Positions 43,732 through 52,569 of a stretch of 64,000 bases of DNA are shown here, piece by piece (within the stretch, counting starts at the first letter, position 1; each line of letters opens with the position of its first letter). The position numbers and the translations under genes are program-made. The stretch is taken from assembly GCF_018967865.2 (NCBI RefSeq), contig NZ_JAHLZY020000001.1:2170001-2234000 (forward strand), read 5' to 3'. This stretch comes from Hymenobacter siberiensis (GTDB taxonomy: Bacteria; Bacteroidota; Bacteroidia; Cytophagales; Hymenobacteraceae). Below the pieces are notes generated by a model. It saw only the letters and a program-made list of their open reading frames with translations, made no database searches and was not told the DNA's origin.

Positions 43732-44787
43732 ATGCTCCAACGCCTCAACATCAATCGCCTGATTCTGGCCGTCATCCTCACTATGATGAGCCTGATTATT
43801 GGCATGACCGGCTTCACCTACATCGAGCATTACGGGCCCATCGATGCGTTCTACATGACGGTGACCACCGTGGCCACGGTGGGCTTTGGCGAAATTCACA
43901 CATTTTCGGAGATGGGGCGGCTGTTCGTATCCATCTACATCCTCTACAATCTGGTGGTGGTGGCCTACCTCGTGTCAGTTTTCTCTTCTTTTATCTTTGA
44001 CGGCGAGCTGCGCAAAATTTACAAAATGATTCGAACCGACCAGGAGATAAAGCGTTTCAGCGGCCACGTTATTGTGTGCGGCTTTGGCCGCAACGGCCGC
44101 CGCGCCTACCAGGAGCTGCGGGCCAGCGGGGCCCGCGTGGTGGTGATTGAATCCAATCAGGAGCTGATGAAAAACATCACCGGGGGCCATACCGGCGAGG
44201 ATTACGACGGCGATGGCGTGCCCGGCGGCAGCATCTTCACCGTCTTTGGCGATGCCACCACCGACTTGGTGCTGAAGCAGGCCGGCGTGGAGCGGGCCTC
44301 GGCTCTCATCACCTCGCTGCCCAAGGATGCCGACAACGTGTTCGTCGCCCTCTCGGCCCGCGCCCTGAACCCGCGCATGAAAATCATCGCCCGCGCCTCG
44401 CTCAAAACCTCGGAAAGCAAGCTCCTCTCGGCCGGGGCCGACTCGGTGGTGATGCCCGACGAAATCGGCGGCTCGCATATGGCCAAGCTGGTGGTGCGGC
44501 CCGAAGTAATCCGCTTTCTGGACCTGATTTCGGGCCTCAGCGCCGACAAGCTGCGCCTTGAGGAAATGACGTTTCAGCAAATCCGGCGCGATTTGCACGG
44601 TCGCACCATCCGCGAGCTTGATGTGCGCTCCATCACCGGGGCCACCATTATCGGCCTGCGCCAGGCCAATGGCTCGCTGCTGGTGAGCCCGCCCGTGGAC
44701 TACGTACCCATTGCCGGCGATGTGCTGCTCGTGCTCGGCAGCGAGGAGCAGATTGAAAACTTCGAAGTGCGCTTCCGGCAGCTGTAA
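43732..44787 (+). CDS. Potassium channel with RCK domains
   Basis: A 351-residue two-helix channel. TM1 is about residues 9-31, the pore helix and filter TTVATVGFGE hold TVGFG at 49-53, and TM2 is about 61-85. After that come an RCK-N (TrkA-N) domain (HVIVCGFGRNGRRAYQELR, about 112-130, with a nucleotide-binding Rossmann glycine motif) and an RCK-C domain (about 260-350). Such channels conduct K+ and are gated by ligands or ions bound to the RCK ring. A stretch GGHTGEDYDGDGVPGGS within RCK-N is unusual and acidic, perhaps a Ca2+ site. The nearest upstream promoter box lies in the miniature element. Confidence 0.93.
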   Translation: MLQRLNINRLILAVILTMMSLIIGMTGFTYIEHYGPIDAFYMTVTTVATVGFGEIHTFSEMGRLFVSIYILYNLVVVAYLVSVFSSFIFDGELRKIYKMIRTDQEIKRFSGHVIVCGFGRNGRRAYQELRASGARVVVIESNQELMKNITGGHTGEDYDGDGVPGGSIFTVFGDATTDLVLKQAGVERASALITSLPKDADNVFVALSARALNPRMKIIARASLKTSESKLLSAGADSVVMPDEIGGSHMAKLVVRPEVIRFLDLISGLSADKLRLEEMTFQQIRRDLHGRTIRELDVRSITGATIIGLRQANGSLLVSPPVDYVPIAGDVLLVLGSEEQIENFEVRFRQL

Positions 44788-44796
44788 TTGAGTTAA

Positions 44797-44881
44797 GGGT
44801 TAGGAGTTAAAAGTTAAGAGTTGGGATGATGAATCAGCCAGTTCTCGTAACTCTTAACTCTTAACCCTTAACTCCTAACCC
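44797..44881. repeat. Palindrome made of GAGTTAAGGGTTAGG units
   Basis: A leftmost run of GAGTTAAGGGTTAGGAGTT faces its near-complement CTTAACCCTTAACTCCTAACC at the right end. The units are 7-8 bases long and repeat. It lies between the channel stop (44787) and the first glycosyltransferase (44888). Confidence 0.7.
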
Positions 44882-44887
44882 ATCTAA

Positions 44888-46132
44888 ATGCACATTCTGC
44901 AACTCTGCCCGCGCGTTCCTTACCCGCTCACTACCGGCGGGGCCATTGCGATGTATGACGTGGCCGCCGGCCTCGTGCAGGCCGGCCACCGCGTGACCAT
45001 GCTGGCCATCAATACGCCCAAGCACCACCAGCCGGCGGATGCGCTGGTCCACCTCGGACCGAATTTTTGGTTGGTGACCGTGGATGTGGATACGGATATT
45101 ACCCCCCTGCGGGCCCTGAAAAACTTGCTTCTGAGCCGCCAGCCCTACATTGTGGAGCGGTTTATCAGTCCGGCCGTGGCGGCGAAGTTTAAGGAGCTGC
45201 TCACCACTCAATCCTTCGACGTGGTGCAGCTGGAAGGAACATTTACCGCCTGGTATGCGGGTTTTTTGACCGCGCAGGGCGCGAAGAGCAACCGGCCGAC
45301 TGCGCAAAACCTGCCGCCAATTGTGCTGCGGGCGCACAATGTTGAGTACTCCATTTGGGAAATGCTGGCGGGCCGAAGCGGTAACCCATTGAAAAAATGG
45401 TACCTGGGAGACATGGCCGCCCGCCTCAAGAAATTTGAAAAGTGGATGCTGCATCGGGTCGATGCCGTGGCCGCCATCACCGACGATGATGCGCAGCGGC
45501 TGCAAGCCATGGGCTGCCCCGAGCCGGTGGTTTTCATTCCGGCCGGCGTCGATTTTGCCCGCTTTCAGCCCGACCCGCTGGTCAAGTCCAAACCGCGTAC
45601 CCTCTTCATGATTGGCTCGCTGAACTGGCTGCCCAACCTGGAGGGCCTGCACTGGCTGCTGCGCGAAGTCTGGCCCATCCTCCACGCCGAAATGCCCGAT
45701 GTGGAGCTGCACATTGCCGGCAGCGGCACCCCCGACGACCTGCTGCGCCCGCGCACCGACAACGTGTTCGTGCACGGCTTTGTAGCGTCGGCCCCGGCCT
45801 TTATGCAGCAATACGAGCTGATGCTGGTGCCGCTGCTCAGCGGGGGCGGCATGCGCATAAAAATCATCGAGGCCATGGCCCTGGGCAAGGCCGTGCTGAG
45901 CACCACGCTGGGCGCCGAAGGCATTGCCGTGCGCGACGGCCACGACATTGTGCTGCGCGACACCGCCGCTGAGTGGCTGGATGCGCTCCGCGCATGGGGC
46001 CGCCAGGAGCTGCCCGTAGCTGCCATCGGCGCGGCCGCCGCCCACACCGCCACCCATACCTACGACCGCCGCCGGGTAACCGGGCAGTTTGTGGACCTTT
46101 ACGAGCGGCTGCGGCCGGTGCCGGCCGCATGA
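44888..46132 (+). CDS. Glycosyltransferase family 4 protein
   Basis: A 414-residue GT-B glycosyltransferase. It begins with the family motif LQLCPRVPYPLTTGGAIAMYDVAAGL, has a middle donor-binding domain (MIGSLNWLPNLEGLHWLLREVW) and the EX7E-like end (VPLLSGGGMRIKIIEAMALGKAVLST). GT4 enzymes transfer sugars from nucleotide donors, often for polysaccharide or lipid glycan making. The next gene starts inside its stop (ATGA overlap), so the two are translationally coupled. Sugar specificity cannot be told. No polymerase or flippase gene is seen nearby. Confidence 0.9.
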   Translation: MHILQLCPRVPYPLTTGGAIAMYDVAAGLVQAGHRVTMLAINTPKHHQPADALVHLGPNFWLVTVDVDTDITPLRALKNLLLSRQPYIVERFISPAVAAKFKELLTTQSFDVVQLEGTFTAWYAGFLTAQGAKSNRPTAQNLPPIVLRAHNVEYSIWEMLAGRSGNPLKKWYLGDMAARLKKFEKWMLHRVDAVAAITDDDAQRLQAMGCPEPVVFIPAGVDFARFQPDPLVKSKPRTLFMIGSLNWLPNLEGLHWLLREVWPILHAEMPDVELHIAGSGTPDDLLRPRTDNVFVHGFVASAPAFMQQYELMLVPLLSGGGMRIKIIEAMALGKAVLSTTLGAEGIAVRDGHDIVLRDTAAEWLDALRAWGRQELPVAAIGAAAAHTATHTYDRRRVTGQFVDLYERLRPVPAA

Positions 46133-47325
46133 TAACGGCCGCGCTTCTGCTCGTGTTTTGGGGCTGCCTGCTGCTGGTGGCGCATACCTACGTGCTGTTT
46201 CCGGTGCTGCTGGGCCGGCTGGCCCGGGGCCGCCGGCAAAACCCGGACGTGTACGCGGCCGGTGCCTCCGACCTGCCGGCCGTGGATATCCTGCTGGCTG
46301 CGCACAACGAGGAAGCCGTGATTGCCGAAAAAATCCGCTCCACGTTCGCCACCACGTATCCGCTCGACCGGCTGCGGCTGCTGGTAGGCTCCGATAATTC
46401 CTCGGACCAGACCAATGTCCTGCTGGCCGCGTTGGCCGAAAAATACCCGCAGCTGCACGTCGAAGCCTACGGCCAGCGCACCGGCAAGCCCGGCGTGATT
46501 GACCGGCTGGCCCGGAAGGCCACCGCCCCGGTGCTGGTGCTCACGGATGCGAACGTGTTTTTCGAGCCTGACACGCTGTTTGAGCTCGTCAAGCACTTTC
46601 ATAATCCCGCCATCGGTCTGGTGGGCGGCAATATTCTCAACCCCGACCATCGGGCCGAAGGTATTTCGGGCCAGGAGAAAGCCTACCTGGAGCGCGAAAA
46701 CCGGATGAAATACCAGGAGGGCGTGGTGTGGGGTGCGATGATGGGCGCTTTCGGCGGCTGCTTTGCCGTGCGGCGCGCCTGCTACCACCCCGCCCCGGCC
46801 GAGTTTCTGGTCGACGACTTTTACATCACCATGGCCGTGCTGCGCGATGGCTACCAGGCCATCAACGAGCTGGACGCCATTTGCTACGAGGACGTGTCGG
46901 ACCATCTGCCCGAGGAGTTCCGCCGGAAGGCCCGCATCTCGGCCGGTAACTTTCAAAATCTGGGCGAGTTCCGCCGGCTGCTGTGGCCGCCTTGGCGCGG
47001 CGTGGCGTTTGCGTGGTGGTCGCACAAGGTGCTGCGCTGGTGCACGCCGCAGCTGCTGCTGCTGCTGCTGGCCGCCACGGTGGGCCTGGTAGCGCGCGGG
47101 ACGGGGTGGTTTTTCTGGCTGGCGCTGGTCGGCCAGGTGGGCCTGCCGCTGCTGCTGCTGCTCGATGCCGCGCTGCAACGCACCGGCCGGCACCCCCGGC
47201 TTTTGCGCTTTATCACGCACTTTTATAGCATGAACGCGGCGCTGCTGCTGGGCTACTGGCGCTACCTGCGGGGCATTAAAACCACTGTTTGGCAGCCTAC
47301 GCAACGCTTTCAGCAGGCGAAGTAA
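46129..47325 (+). CDS. Membrane glycosyltransferase family 2 protein
   Basis: A 398-residue protein starting at ATG 46129, four bases overlapping the GT4 stop. An N-terminal helix (ITAALLLVFWGCLLLVAHTYVLFPVLL) anchors it, then a GT-A catalytic domain (VDILLAAHNEEAVIAEKI, LLVGSDNSSDQT, VLVLTDANVFF as the DxD-like site, and FLVDDFYITMAVL), and three C-terminal helices (about residues 295-380). It resembles the processive or polyisoprenyl-linked glycan synthases. Coupling with the GT4 gene suggests that they build the same surface glycan (inference). Confidence 0.9.
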   Translation: MITAALLLVFWGCLLLVAHTYVLFPVLLGRLARGRRQNPDVYAAGASDLPAVDILLAAHNEEAVIAEKIRSTFATTYPLDRLRLLVGSDNSSDQTNVLLAALAEKYPQLHVEAYGQRTGKPGVIDRLARKATAPVLVLTDANVFFEPDTLFELVKHFHNPAIGLVGGNILNPDHRAEGISGQEKAYLERENRMKYQEGVVWGAMMGAFGGCFAVRRACYHPAPAEFLVDDFYITMAVLRDGYQAINELDAICYEDVSDHLPEEFRRKARISAGNFQNLGEFRRLLWPPWRGVAFAWWSHKVLRWCTPQLLLLLLAATVGLVARGTGWFFWLALVGQVGLPLLLLLDAALQRTGRHPRLLRFITHFYSMNAALLLGYWRYLRGIKTTVWQPTQRFQQAK

Positions 47326-47410
47326 AGTAGCGCGGACTTTTAGTCCGTGCCCCCGTGCCGTTAAAGTCATTCAAGCGGCGCGGGGATGCGGACTAAAAGT
47401 CCGCACTACT
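47326..47410. repeat. Palindrome, AGTAGCGCGGAC family
   Basis: The left arm starts right after the GT2 stop (AGTAGCGCGGACTTTTAGTC) and the right arm ends at 47410 with its complement; the middle CCCCGTG and CGCGGGG also pair. It lies directly upstream of the ribBA promoter. Confidence 0.8.
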
Positions 47411-47445
47411 GCTAGGTGCTAAACGGGGACGCAGCCGGCCGGGGC

Positions 47446-47453
47446 TAACTTTG
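47446..47453 (+). promoter_or_regulatory. -7 box TAACTTTG before ribBA
   Basis: Full TAnnTTTG match 39 bases before ATG 47493. No FMN riboswitch (RFN) fold fits in the 80 bases before the gene. Confidence 0.55.
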
Positions 47454-47492
47454 CACCGGCCCCCGCTGTTATGGCCCGAAATACCCCACCCC

Positions 47493-48719
47493 ATGCTTGA
47501 CTCCATCGAATCCGCCATTGCCGACATCCGGGCTGGCAAAGTTGTCATCGTAGTTGACGACGAAGACCGCGAAAACGAAGGCGACTTCATTTGCGCTGCC
47601 GAGTGCGCTACGCCCGGAATTATCAACTTCATGGCCACCCACGGCAGGGGCCTGGTATGCGCCTCGCTGCCCGAAGAGCGCTGCGAAGCCCTGGGGCTTG
47701 ACTTGATGGTGGGCCACAACACGGCCCTGCACGCCACGCCGTTTACGGTATCGGTCGATTTGCTGAAGAACGGCGTGACCACCGGCATCTCGGCCTCCGA
47801 CCGCAGCAAGACCATTCTGGCCCTCATCGACCCCACCACCAAGCCCGAAGAGCTGGGCAAGCCCGGTCACATCTTCCCCCTCAAGGCCCGTAAGGAAGGC
47901 GTGCTACGCCGTGCCGGTCACACCGAAGCGGCCGTGGATTTGGCCCGCCTTGCCGGGCTGGCTCCGGCCGGGGTGCTGGTCGAAATTCTGAAGGAAGACG
48001 GCGAGATGGCCCGCCTGCCCGACCTCGAAATTGTGGCCAAAAAATGGGACCTGAAGCTGGTTTCGGTGCAGGACCTCATCAAGTACCGCCTCGCTACCGA
48101 AAGCCTCATTACCCGCGAAATCTCGGTGCGGATGCCTGCCGAGGACGGCGACTTCGACCTCTATGCCTTTACCCAGAACTCAAACGGGGCCAAGCACCTG
48201 GCCTTGGTAAAGGGCGATATCAGCGGCCCCGAGCCGGTGCTCGTGCGCGTGCACAGCTCGTGCGTGACGGGCGATATCTTCGGCTCGTGCCGCTGCGACT
48301 GCGGCCCGCAGCTGCGCCAGGCCATGCGCCAGATTGAGCGCGAAGGCCGGGGCGTGATTGTGTACATGAACCAGGAGGGCCGGGGTATTGGCCTGCTCAA
48401 CAAGCTCAAAGCCTACAAGCTCCAGGAGCAGGGCCGCGACACCGTGGAAGCCAACGAAGACCTGGGCTTCCAGGGCGACGAGCGCGACTACGGCGTGGGA
48501 GCCAGCATCCTGCGCGACCTCGGCGTGCGCCAGATGCGCCTGCTCACCAACAACCCCAAGAAGCGCACTGGCCTCATCGGCTACGGCCTCGAAATCGTGG
48601 AAACCCTGCCCATCGAAATCGACTCAAATCCGCACAACGAGGTGTATCTGACAACCAAGCGCGACAAGATGGGTCACGAGATTATGCGCGTGGTGTCTGC
48701 CGAAACGCCGGCGGCGTAG
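47493..48719 (+). CDS. ribBA: Bifunctional DHBP synthase / GTP cyclohydrolase II
   Basis: RibBA makes both starting materials of riboflavin: DHBP from ribulose-5-phosphate and the pyrimidine from GTP. From ATG 47493 it has 408 residues. The N-terminal half is RibB ([19 protein letters not shown], with the acidic metal-binding cluster; [33 protein letters not shown]). The C-terminal half is RibA, with the zinc-binding cysteines in [17 protein letters not shown] and the active-site [17 protein letters not shown]. Both active sites look complete. It is a stand-alone gene with its own promoter, preceded and followed by palindromes. Confidence 0.96.
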   Translation: MLDSIESAIADIRAGKVVIVVDDEDRENEGDFICAAECATPGIINFMATHGRGLVCASLPEERCEALGLDLMVGHNTALHATPFTVSVDLLKNGVTTGISASDRSKTILALIDPTTKPEELGKPGHIFPLKARKEGVLRRAGHTEAAVDLARLAGLAPAGVLVEILKEDGEMARLPDLEIVAKKWDLKLVSVQDLIKYRLATESLITREISVRMPAEDGDFDLYAFTQNSNGAKHLALVKGDISGPEPVLVRVHSSCVTGDIFGSCRCDCGPQLRQAMRQIEREGRGVIVYMNQEGRGIGLLNKLKAYKLQEQGRDTVEANEDLGFQGDERDYGVGASILRDLGVRQMRLLTNNPKKRTGLIGYGLEIVETLPIEIDSNPHNEVYLTTKRDKMGHEIMRVVSAETPAA

Positions 48720-48736
48720 CGAAGCCCCGTAGGGAC

Positions 48737-48860
48737 GGCATGTCGGTAGTGACAGCTGCCTGTTTTAGCTTTAAAGCCCCAGCGGGGCGACACTTGCTTA
48801 ACGAGTGTCGCCCCGCTGGGGCTTTGTTATGTTGTTTGCGTTGGATACTACCGATATGCC
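48737..48860. repeat. Nested palindrome between ribBA and cinA
   Basis: Outer arms GGCATGTCGGTAGT (48737-48750) and its near-complement (48847-48860) enclose a perfect 22-bp hairpin, 48773-48794 with 48804-48825, starting AAAGCCCCAGCGGGGCG. The inner stem ends in TTT and can act as a terminator for ribBA. Confidence 0.85.
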
Positions 48861-48885
48861 GCTCCGCTGGGGCTATGGCGCTGTA

Positions 48886-50187
48886 CTACCCCAGCGCCAG
48901 CTGCTGCCGCAGCAGCGTAAGCACCGACTGCGCGGCGTATTCTGTGTTCAGGGCGCGGCCCCGGTCCAGCACGTACTCGCGGCTGATGGTTTGGGTGGCA
49001 TCGGCGTAAGCGAGGCACACGGTTCCCACTTTCTTGGTTTCCGTGGCGCCGGTGGGACCGGCAATGCCGCTGGTGGCCACGGCCACGTCCACGCCCAGGC
49101 GGCGACGGGCGCTCTCGGCCATCTCGCGCACCGTGGCCTCGCTCACGGCTCCGAATTCGGCCAGGGTTTCGGTTTTCACGCCCAGCTCCTGCTGCTTGAT
49201 GTCGTTGTGGTAGGCCACGATGCTACCCCGGAAATAAGCCGAGCTACCCGAAACGCTGGTCAGGCGCTGGGCCACCAGACCGCCGGTGCAGCTTTCGGCG
49301 GTGCCAATGGTGAGGTTTTTGGCGAGCAGCAGCTTGCCGATGGCGGCTTCGAGGGTGGTTTCTTCTTCGGCAAAAATGTATTCGCCGATGCGTTCGCGCA
49401 AGGCGGGCAGCAGGGCCAGCATGCGGCCGCGCAGGTCGGGCCAGCCGTCGTCGGAGCCGGTCAGGCGCAGGCGCACGGCCCCGAAGCTGGGCAGGTAGGC
49501 CAGCTTGATGTTGGCAGGCAGGGCATCTTCCCAATCCTCGATTCTCTGGGCCAGAAACGACTCGCCAAGGCCGGCCGTCATCACTACCACATGCTCGATA
49601 GGGGCGATATTAAACTGGGCCTGCAGGCGCGGCAGCACGTGGTCGGTCATCAGGCGCTTCATTTCGAAGGGCACGCCGGGCATGCTCACAAAAATGGTGC
49701 CCTGGTCCAGAAACCACATGCCGGGGGCCGTGCCCACGGCGTTGTGCAGCACCTCGCAGTTGGCCGGCACCAGGGCCTGCTGGCGGTTCACGTCCAGCAT
49801 GGGCCGCTGGAAGCGCTTGAATATTTCCTCCACATGGAGCAGCGTAGGCTCGTGCATCACCAGCCCGGTGCCGAAGTAGCGGGCGAGGACGTGCTTGGTG
49901 AGGTCGTCCTTGGTGGGGCCGAGGCCGCCGGTGATGAGCACTACCTGCGCCCGTTGCCGGGCTAGGTCCAGGGCAGCCACAATCTCATCGGCCCGGTCCG
50001 AAACCGACGAAATCTGCCGCACGCGCAGACCGATTTTGCCTAGCTCCTGGCCCATAAAGGCCGAGTTGGTATCGATAACCTGCCCGTACAGCAGCTCGTC
50101 GCCGATGGTCATGATTTCGACATCGGGCGGCGCGGCGTGGGTAGTCGATAAGGGGCTGGATTTGGGGGTTAGCTGTGCCGTGGGCAT
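48886..50187 (-). CDS. cinA: CinA-family nicotinamide-nucleotide amidase
   Basis: About 433 residues in two parts. The N-terminal MoCF-like domain (VEIMTIGDELLYGQVIDTNS, ITGGLGPTKDDLTKHVL) acts in some relatives as an ADP-ribose pyrophosphatase. The C-terminal CinA domain (IGTAESCTGGLVAQRLTSV, VATSGIAGPTGATETKKVGTV) hydrolyses NMN to nicotinate mononucleotide. The start at ATG 50187 gives the usual length; a 52-residue shorter start at MTIGDE is possible. It faces ribBA across a palindrome and is divergent from the DUF4197 gene. Confidence 0.93.
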   Translation of the reverse strand: MPTAQLTPKSSPLSTTHAAPPDVEIMTIGDELLYGQVIDTNSAFMGQELGKIGLRVRQISSVSDRADEIVAALDLARQRAQVVLITGGLGPTKDDLTKHVLARYFGTGLVMHEPTLLHVEEIFKRFQRPMLDVNRQQALVPANCEVLHNAVGTAPGMWFLDQGTIFVSMPGVPFEMKRLMTDHVLPRLQAQFNIAPIEHVVVMTAGLGESFLAQRIEDWEDALPANIKLAYLPSFGAVRLRLTGSDDGWPDLRGRMLALLPALRERIGEYIFAEEETTLEAAIGKLLLAKNLTIGTAESCTGGLVAQRLTSVSGSSAYFRGSIVAYHNDIKQQELGVKTETLAEFGAVSEATVREMAESARRRLGVDVAVATSGIAGPTGATETKKVGTVCLAYADATQTISREYVLDRGRALNTEYAAQSVLTLLRQQLALG

Positions 50188-50300
50188 GTGTTGGGCGAAA
50201 AAAATAGGTTTGGCCGCAAATTTGTCTTCAATTTGCACAAGCGGCGGTCCAAGGACAGCCATAGGGGCCATCCGGTTTTCCCGTCGCGTCAGTTTATTTC

Positions 50301-51128
50301 ATGTTTACTCGCATTGCCAGTGCCTTGCTCGTAGCCGGCCTGCTGGCCGCTTCGGCCCCCGCCGCCCACGCCCAGACCACCGCTGCCAAGAAAGCTGCCG
50401 CCGCCAAAGCTGCCGCCGCCAAGACGGCCGCCGCGAAAAAAGCCGCTGCTGCCAAAGCTGCCGCCGCCAAAACCGCCGCTACCAAAGCGCCGGCCCCCGT
50501 GGCCGCGCCCGTTGCGCCCCTCACCGAAGCCCAGGCCAGCGCCGGCATCAAAGAAGCCCTGAATAAAGGCATTGTGAAGGCCGTGCAGTTTGCCTCCGAG
50601 CCCGACGGCTTCAACCTGAACGACGACATTCACATTCCCGTGCCGCCCGACCTGGAAATCGTGAAAAGCACCGTGGGCCGCCTGCCGGGCATGAGTCTGG
50701 TGTTCACCCAGCTCGAAACGCAGCTCAACCGCGCCGCCGAGGCTGCCGCGCCCAAAGCCAAGGATATTTTCCTCAACGCCCTGGCTAACATCAGCATCAC
50801 CGATGCTCTCACGTTGGTAACCAGCAGCTCGACCGATGCGGCCACGCAGTTCCTGCGCAAGTCGACTCAGCAGCAGCTGATTATGGCCTTCCACCCCGAC
50901 ATTGAAACCGCCATCGACCAGGTGGGTGCCGGCCGCGCCTACGCCACCGTGACCGACAAATACAACAAGATTCCGCTCATGACGCCCGTCAACCTCAGCC
51001 TGGCCGACTACACCACCCAGAAAGCCGTGAATGGCCTGTTCATCCTGCTGGCCAATGAGGAAGCCAAAATCCGCAAGAACCCCGCCGCTCGCACCAGCGA
51101 CATTCTTAAGTCGGTATTTGGCCGATAA
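50301..51128 (+). CDS. DUF4197 protein with an Ala/Lys repeat N-terminus
   Basis: A 275-residue exported protein. A signal peptide (ASALLVAGLLAASAPAAHA, then Q) is followed by about 35 residues made only of Ala, Lys and Thr in the pattern KAAAAKAAAAKTAA, then a proline linker, then a DUF4197 domain (about residues 75-275: SAGIKEALNKGIVKAVQF, DGFNLNDDIHIPVPPDL, TSDILKSVF at the end). The domain's function is unknown. The AK repeat resembles histone H1 or DNA- and polyanion-binding tails and may bind cell wall, lipopolysaccharide or DNA (inference). Repeat-unit DNA is made of GCC-rich codons, so its length may vary between strains. Confidence 0.9.
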   Translation: MFTRIASALLVAGLLAASAPAAHAQTTAAKKAAAAKAAAAKTAAAKKAAAAKAAAAKTAATKAPAPVAAPVAPLTEAQASAGIKEALNKGIVKAVQFASEPDGFNLNDDIHIPVPPDLEIVKSTVGRLPGMSLVFTQLETQLNRAAEAAAPKAKDIFLNALANISITDALTLVTSSSTDAATQFLRKSTQQQLIMAFHPDIETAIDQVGAGRAYATVTDKYNKIPLMTPVNLSLADYTTQKAVNGLFILLANEEAKIRKNPAARTSDILKSVFGR

Positions 51129-51135
51129 AAAGTTG

Positions 51136-51205
51136 CTGGTTTCTGGTTCATAAAAATGCCCCGACTGAATTTTCAGTCGGGGCATTTTTATGAACCAGAA
51201 ACCAG
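51136..51205. terminator. Perfect 34-bp hairpin between convergent genes
   Basis: Arms 51136-51169 and 51172-51205 are perfect complements around a two-base loop; each contains AAAAATGCCCCGACTGAA or its complement. It fills the gap between the DUF4197 stop (51128) and the acidic-protein stop (51207) almost exactly. Confidence 0.9.
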
Positions 51206-51206
51206 T

Positions 51207-51569
51207 TTAATAGTCGTCGCTGTCGAAGCTGCTGCCGCTGCGGCTGCCCCGGCCACTGCTGTAGCCTTCGTCCTCATCATCGTTGTCGTCGGCAAAATCG
51301 TCGTCGTCATCGTCGAGGCTGGTGAAGCCGCCGCGGTCGGAGTTTTCGGCGCGCTCGGCTTCCACAAATTCTTCTTCGCTCATGTTGGCCAGGTCCAGGG
51401 CCTCGTCGTGCGACGAGCCCGTGTCGGTCCACATCAGGTAATCGGCGTATTTGGCCGAGAGGCGGTCTTCGGTATTGCCAATGGCGGCAGCGCCGCCTTT
51501 CTTGGCGTAGGAGTCTAGGTTATCGTCGTCGTCGAGCAAGTCGTCGTCCAGGTCGTCGTCATCAATCAT
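51207..51569 (-). CDS. Highly acidic, probably disordered protein
   Basis: A 120-residue protein I do not recognise. About a third of it is Asp and Glu. It begins MIDDDDLDDDLLDDDDNL, has one folded-looking middle part (AIGNTEDRLSAKYADYLMWT, then SHDEALDLANMSEEEFVEAE) and ends in runs of aspartate, then a Gly/Ser-rich tail. There is no signal or membrane segment. It is likely to be a soluble intracellular protein that binds basic partners, metal ions or nucleic-acid-binding proteins (inference). It has its own -7 box at 51618-51625. Confidence 0.65.
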   Translation of the reverse strand: MIDDDDLDDDLLDDDDNLDSYAKKGGAAAIGNTEDRLSAKYADYLMWTDTGSSHDEALDLANMSEEEFVEAERAENSDRGGFTSLDDDDDDFADDNDDEDEGYSSGRGSRSGSSFDSDDY

Positions 51570-51617
51570 GGCCGGGGCGGATTAGGTTGAAGTGAGAAAT
51601 GATGCTTGAATAGGCCG

Positions 51618-51625
51618 CAAAGATA
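51618..51625 (-). promoter_or_regulatory. -7 box TATCTTTG before the acidic-protein gene
   Basis: Full TAnnTTTG match on the minus strand, 49 bases before the start. Confidence 0.55.
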
Positions 51626-51771
51626 CGGCCGTGGCGGATTTTCGGTTCCATTTCCGCCTCTTTGGTGTGGAGAAAAAAGATAAGCTCAGGCTTGGGAATG
51701 GAACTTCTACCGGCCCGCCAAGATATTATTCCGGGCAAGAAATCAGGTAGTTAAAAGCCCGCAATTGAAGA

Positions 51772-52404
51772 TTATTGCCCGCGTACCGGTTGGAAATCTG
51801 TTACCACTAATTGCTCGTCGCAAAAGCTGTACTCGGCCGGTACATTGGAGCTGAGCAGCAGCGTGCGTCCGGCGCGGGTGGCCTGCACATGCTCCTGGTA
51901 CCAGGCCACGCCGGTGGTATCGAGGTTGGTGGTGGGCTCGTCGAGCAGGAGCAGGGGCGCATCGGCATACAGCGCCAACCCCAGCTTCAGCCGCTGCTTC
52001 ATGCCCGACGAAAACTCGCGCACCAGCTGGTGCCGCGCCTTTTCGAGGTACATGATGCCGATAAGCTGGTCAATCGTTACGCCGGGCCGCAGCGGCTTGA
52101 ACTGCGTGTGAAACTGCAGCATCTCCAGCAGCGTCAGCTCCTCCAGTAGCTCCAGGTAGGGCGCGGCGTAGGCCAGGTGCCGGGGCACGTCTTCCACGGT
52201 CAGGGCGCGGCCGGCCAGCGAGTAGGTCAGCGTACCCTCGGTGGTTAGTAGCTGCCCCGAAAAAGTGTTCAGCAGCGTGCTCTTGCCCGCGCCGTTGGGT
52301 CCAAGGACGGCCGTAGCGCTGCCCGGCCGAAACGTGTGTGTCAGGCCCCTGAAAATCCAGTCGCGCTGGAAGCGCTTACCCAGGCCGGTGGCGGTGATTT
52401 GCAA
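51772..52404 (-). CDS. ABC transporter ATPase, single domain
   Basis: A 210-residue ATPase with Walker A GPNGAGKST (about residues 36-44), the signature helix VREFSSGMKQRLKL and Walker B LLLLDEPTTNLD. It is short for the family and lacks an obvious partner permease. In the Bacteroidota lipid A gene block a small ATPase is sometimes the last member, so it may belong to the same transcript as lpxA; however a 166-base gap and a palindrome separate them. Its substrate cannot be told. Confidence 0.9.
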   Translation of the reverse strand: MQITATGLGKRFQRDWIFRGLTHTFRPGSATAVLGPNGAGKSTLLNTFSGQLLTTEGTLTYSLAGRALTVEDVPRHLAYAAPYLELLEELTLLEMLQFHTQFKPLRPGVTIDQLIGIMYLEKARHQLVREFSSGMKQRLKLGLALYADAPLLLLDEPTTNLDTTGVAWYQEHVQATRAGRTLLLSSNVPAEYSFCDEQLVVTDFQPVRGQ

Positions 52405-52430
52405 AGCGGGAATGTTGATTTTTTAACAAG

Positions 52431-52538
52431 AGAACGTCATGCTGAGCGTAGTCGAAGCAGCTCTGCCGCGCAACTAATCCAATCGACTGGGATTACTGCT
52501 GCGGGAGAGCTGCTTCGACTACGCTCAGCATGACGTTC
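52431..52538. repeat. Long palindrome, GTCATGC family
   Basis: Arms begin AGAACGTCATGCTGAGCGT and end with the complement. The spacer holds CCAATCGACTGGGATTACT, matching the loops at 11839 and 56053. It lies between lpxA and the ATPase gene. Confidence 0.85.
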
Positions 52539-52569
52539 TTTTTTGCCTCAATGCCAAGGCAAGAAGTAA

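Noticed and set aside
44797..44881. Telomere-like TTAGGG repeats (TTAACCC units)
   Set aside because: The units form an inverted repeat between two ordinary genes and do not lie at a chromosome end; they are another hairpin family.
47411..47492. FMN riboswitch before ribBA
   Set aside because: The leader after the -7 box is about 30 bases, too short for an RFN element, and none of its conserved sequences are visible.
51772..52404. ATPase partner of the permease at 18393
   Set aside because: They are more than 30 kb apart in unrelated gene blocks, and each type has many possible partners elsewhere.
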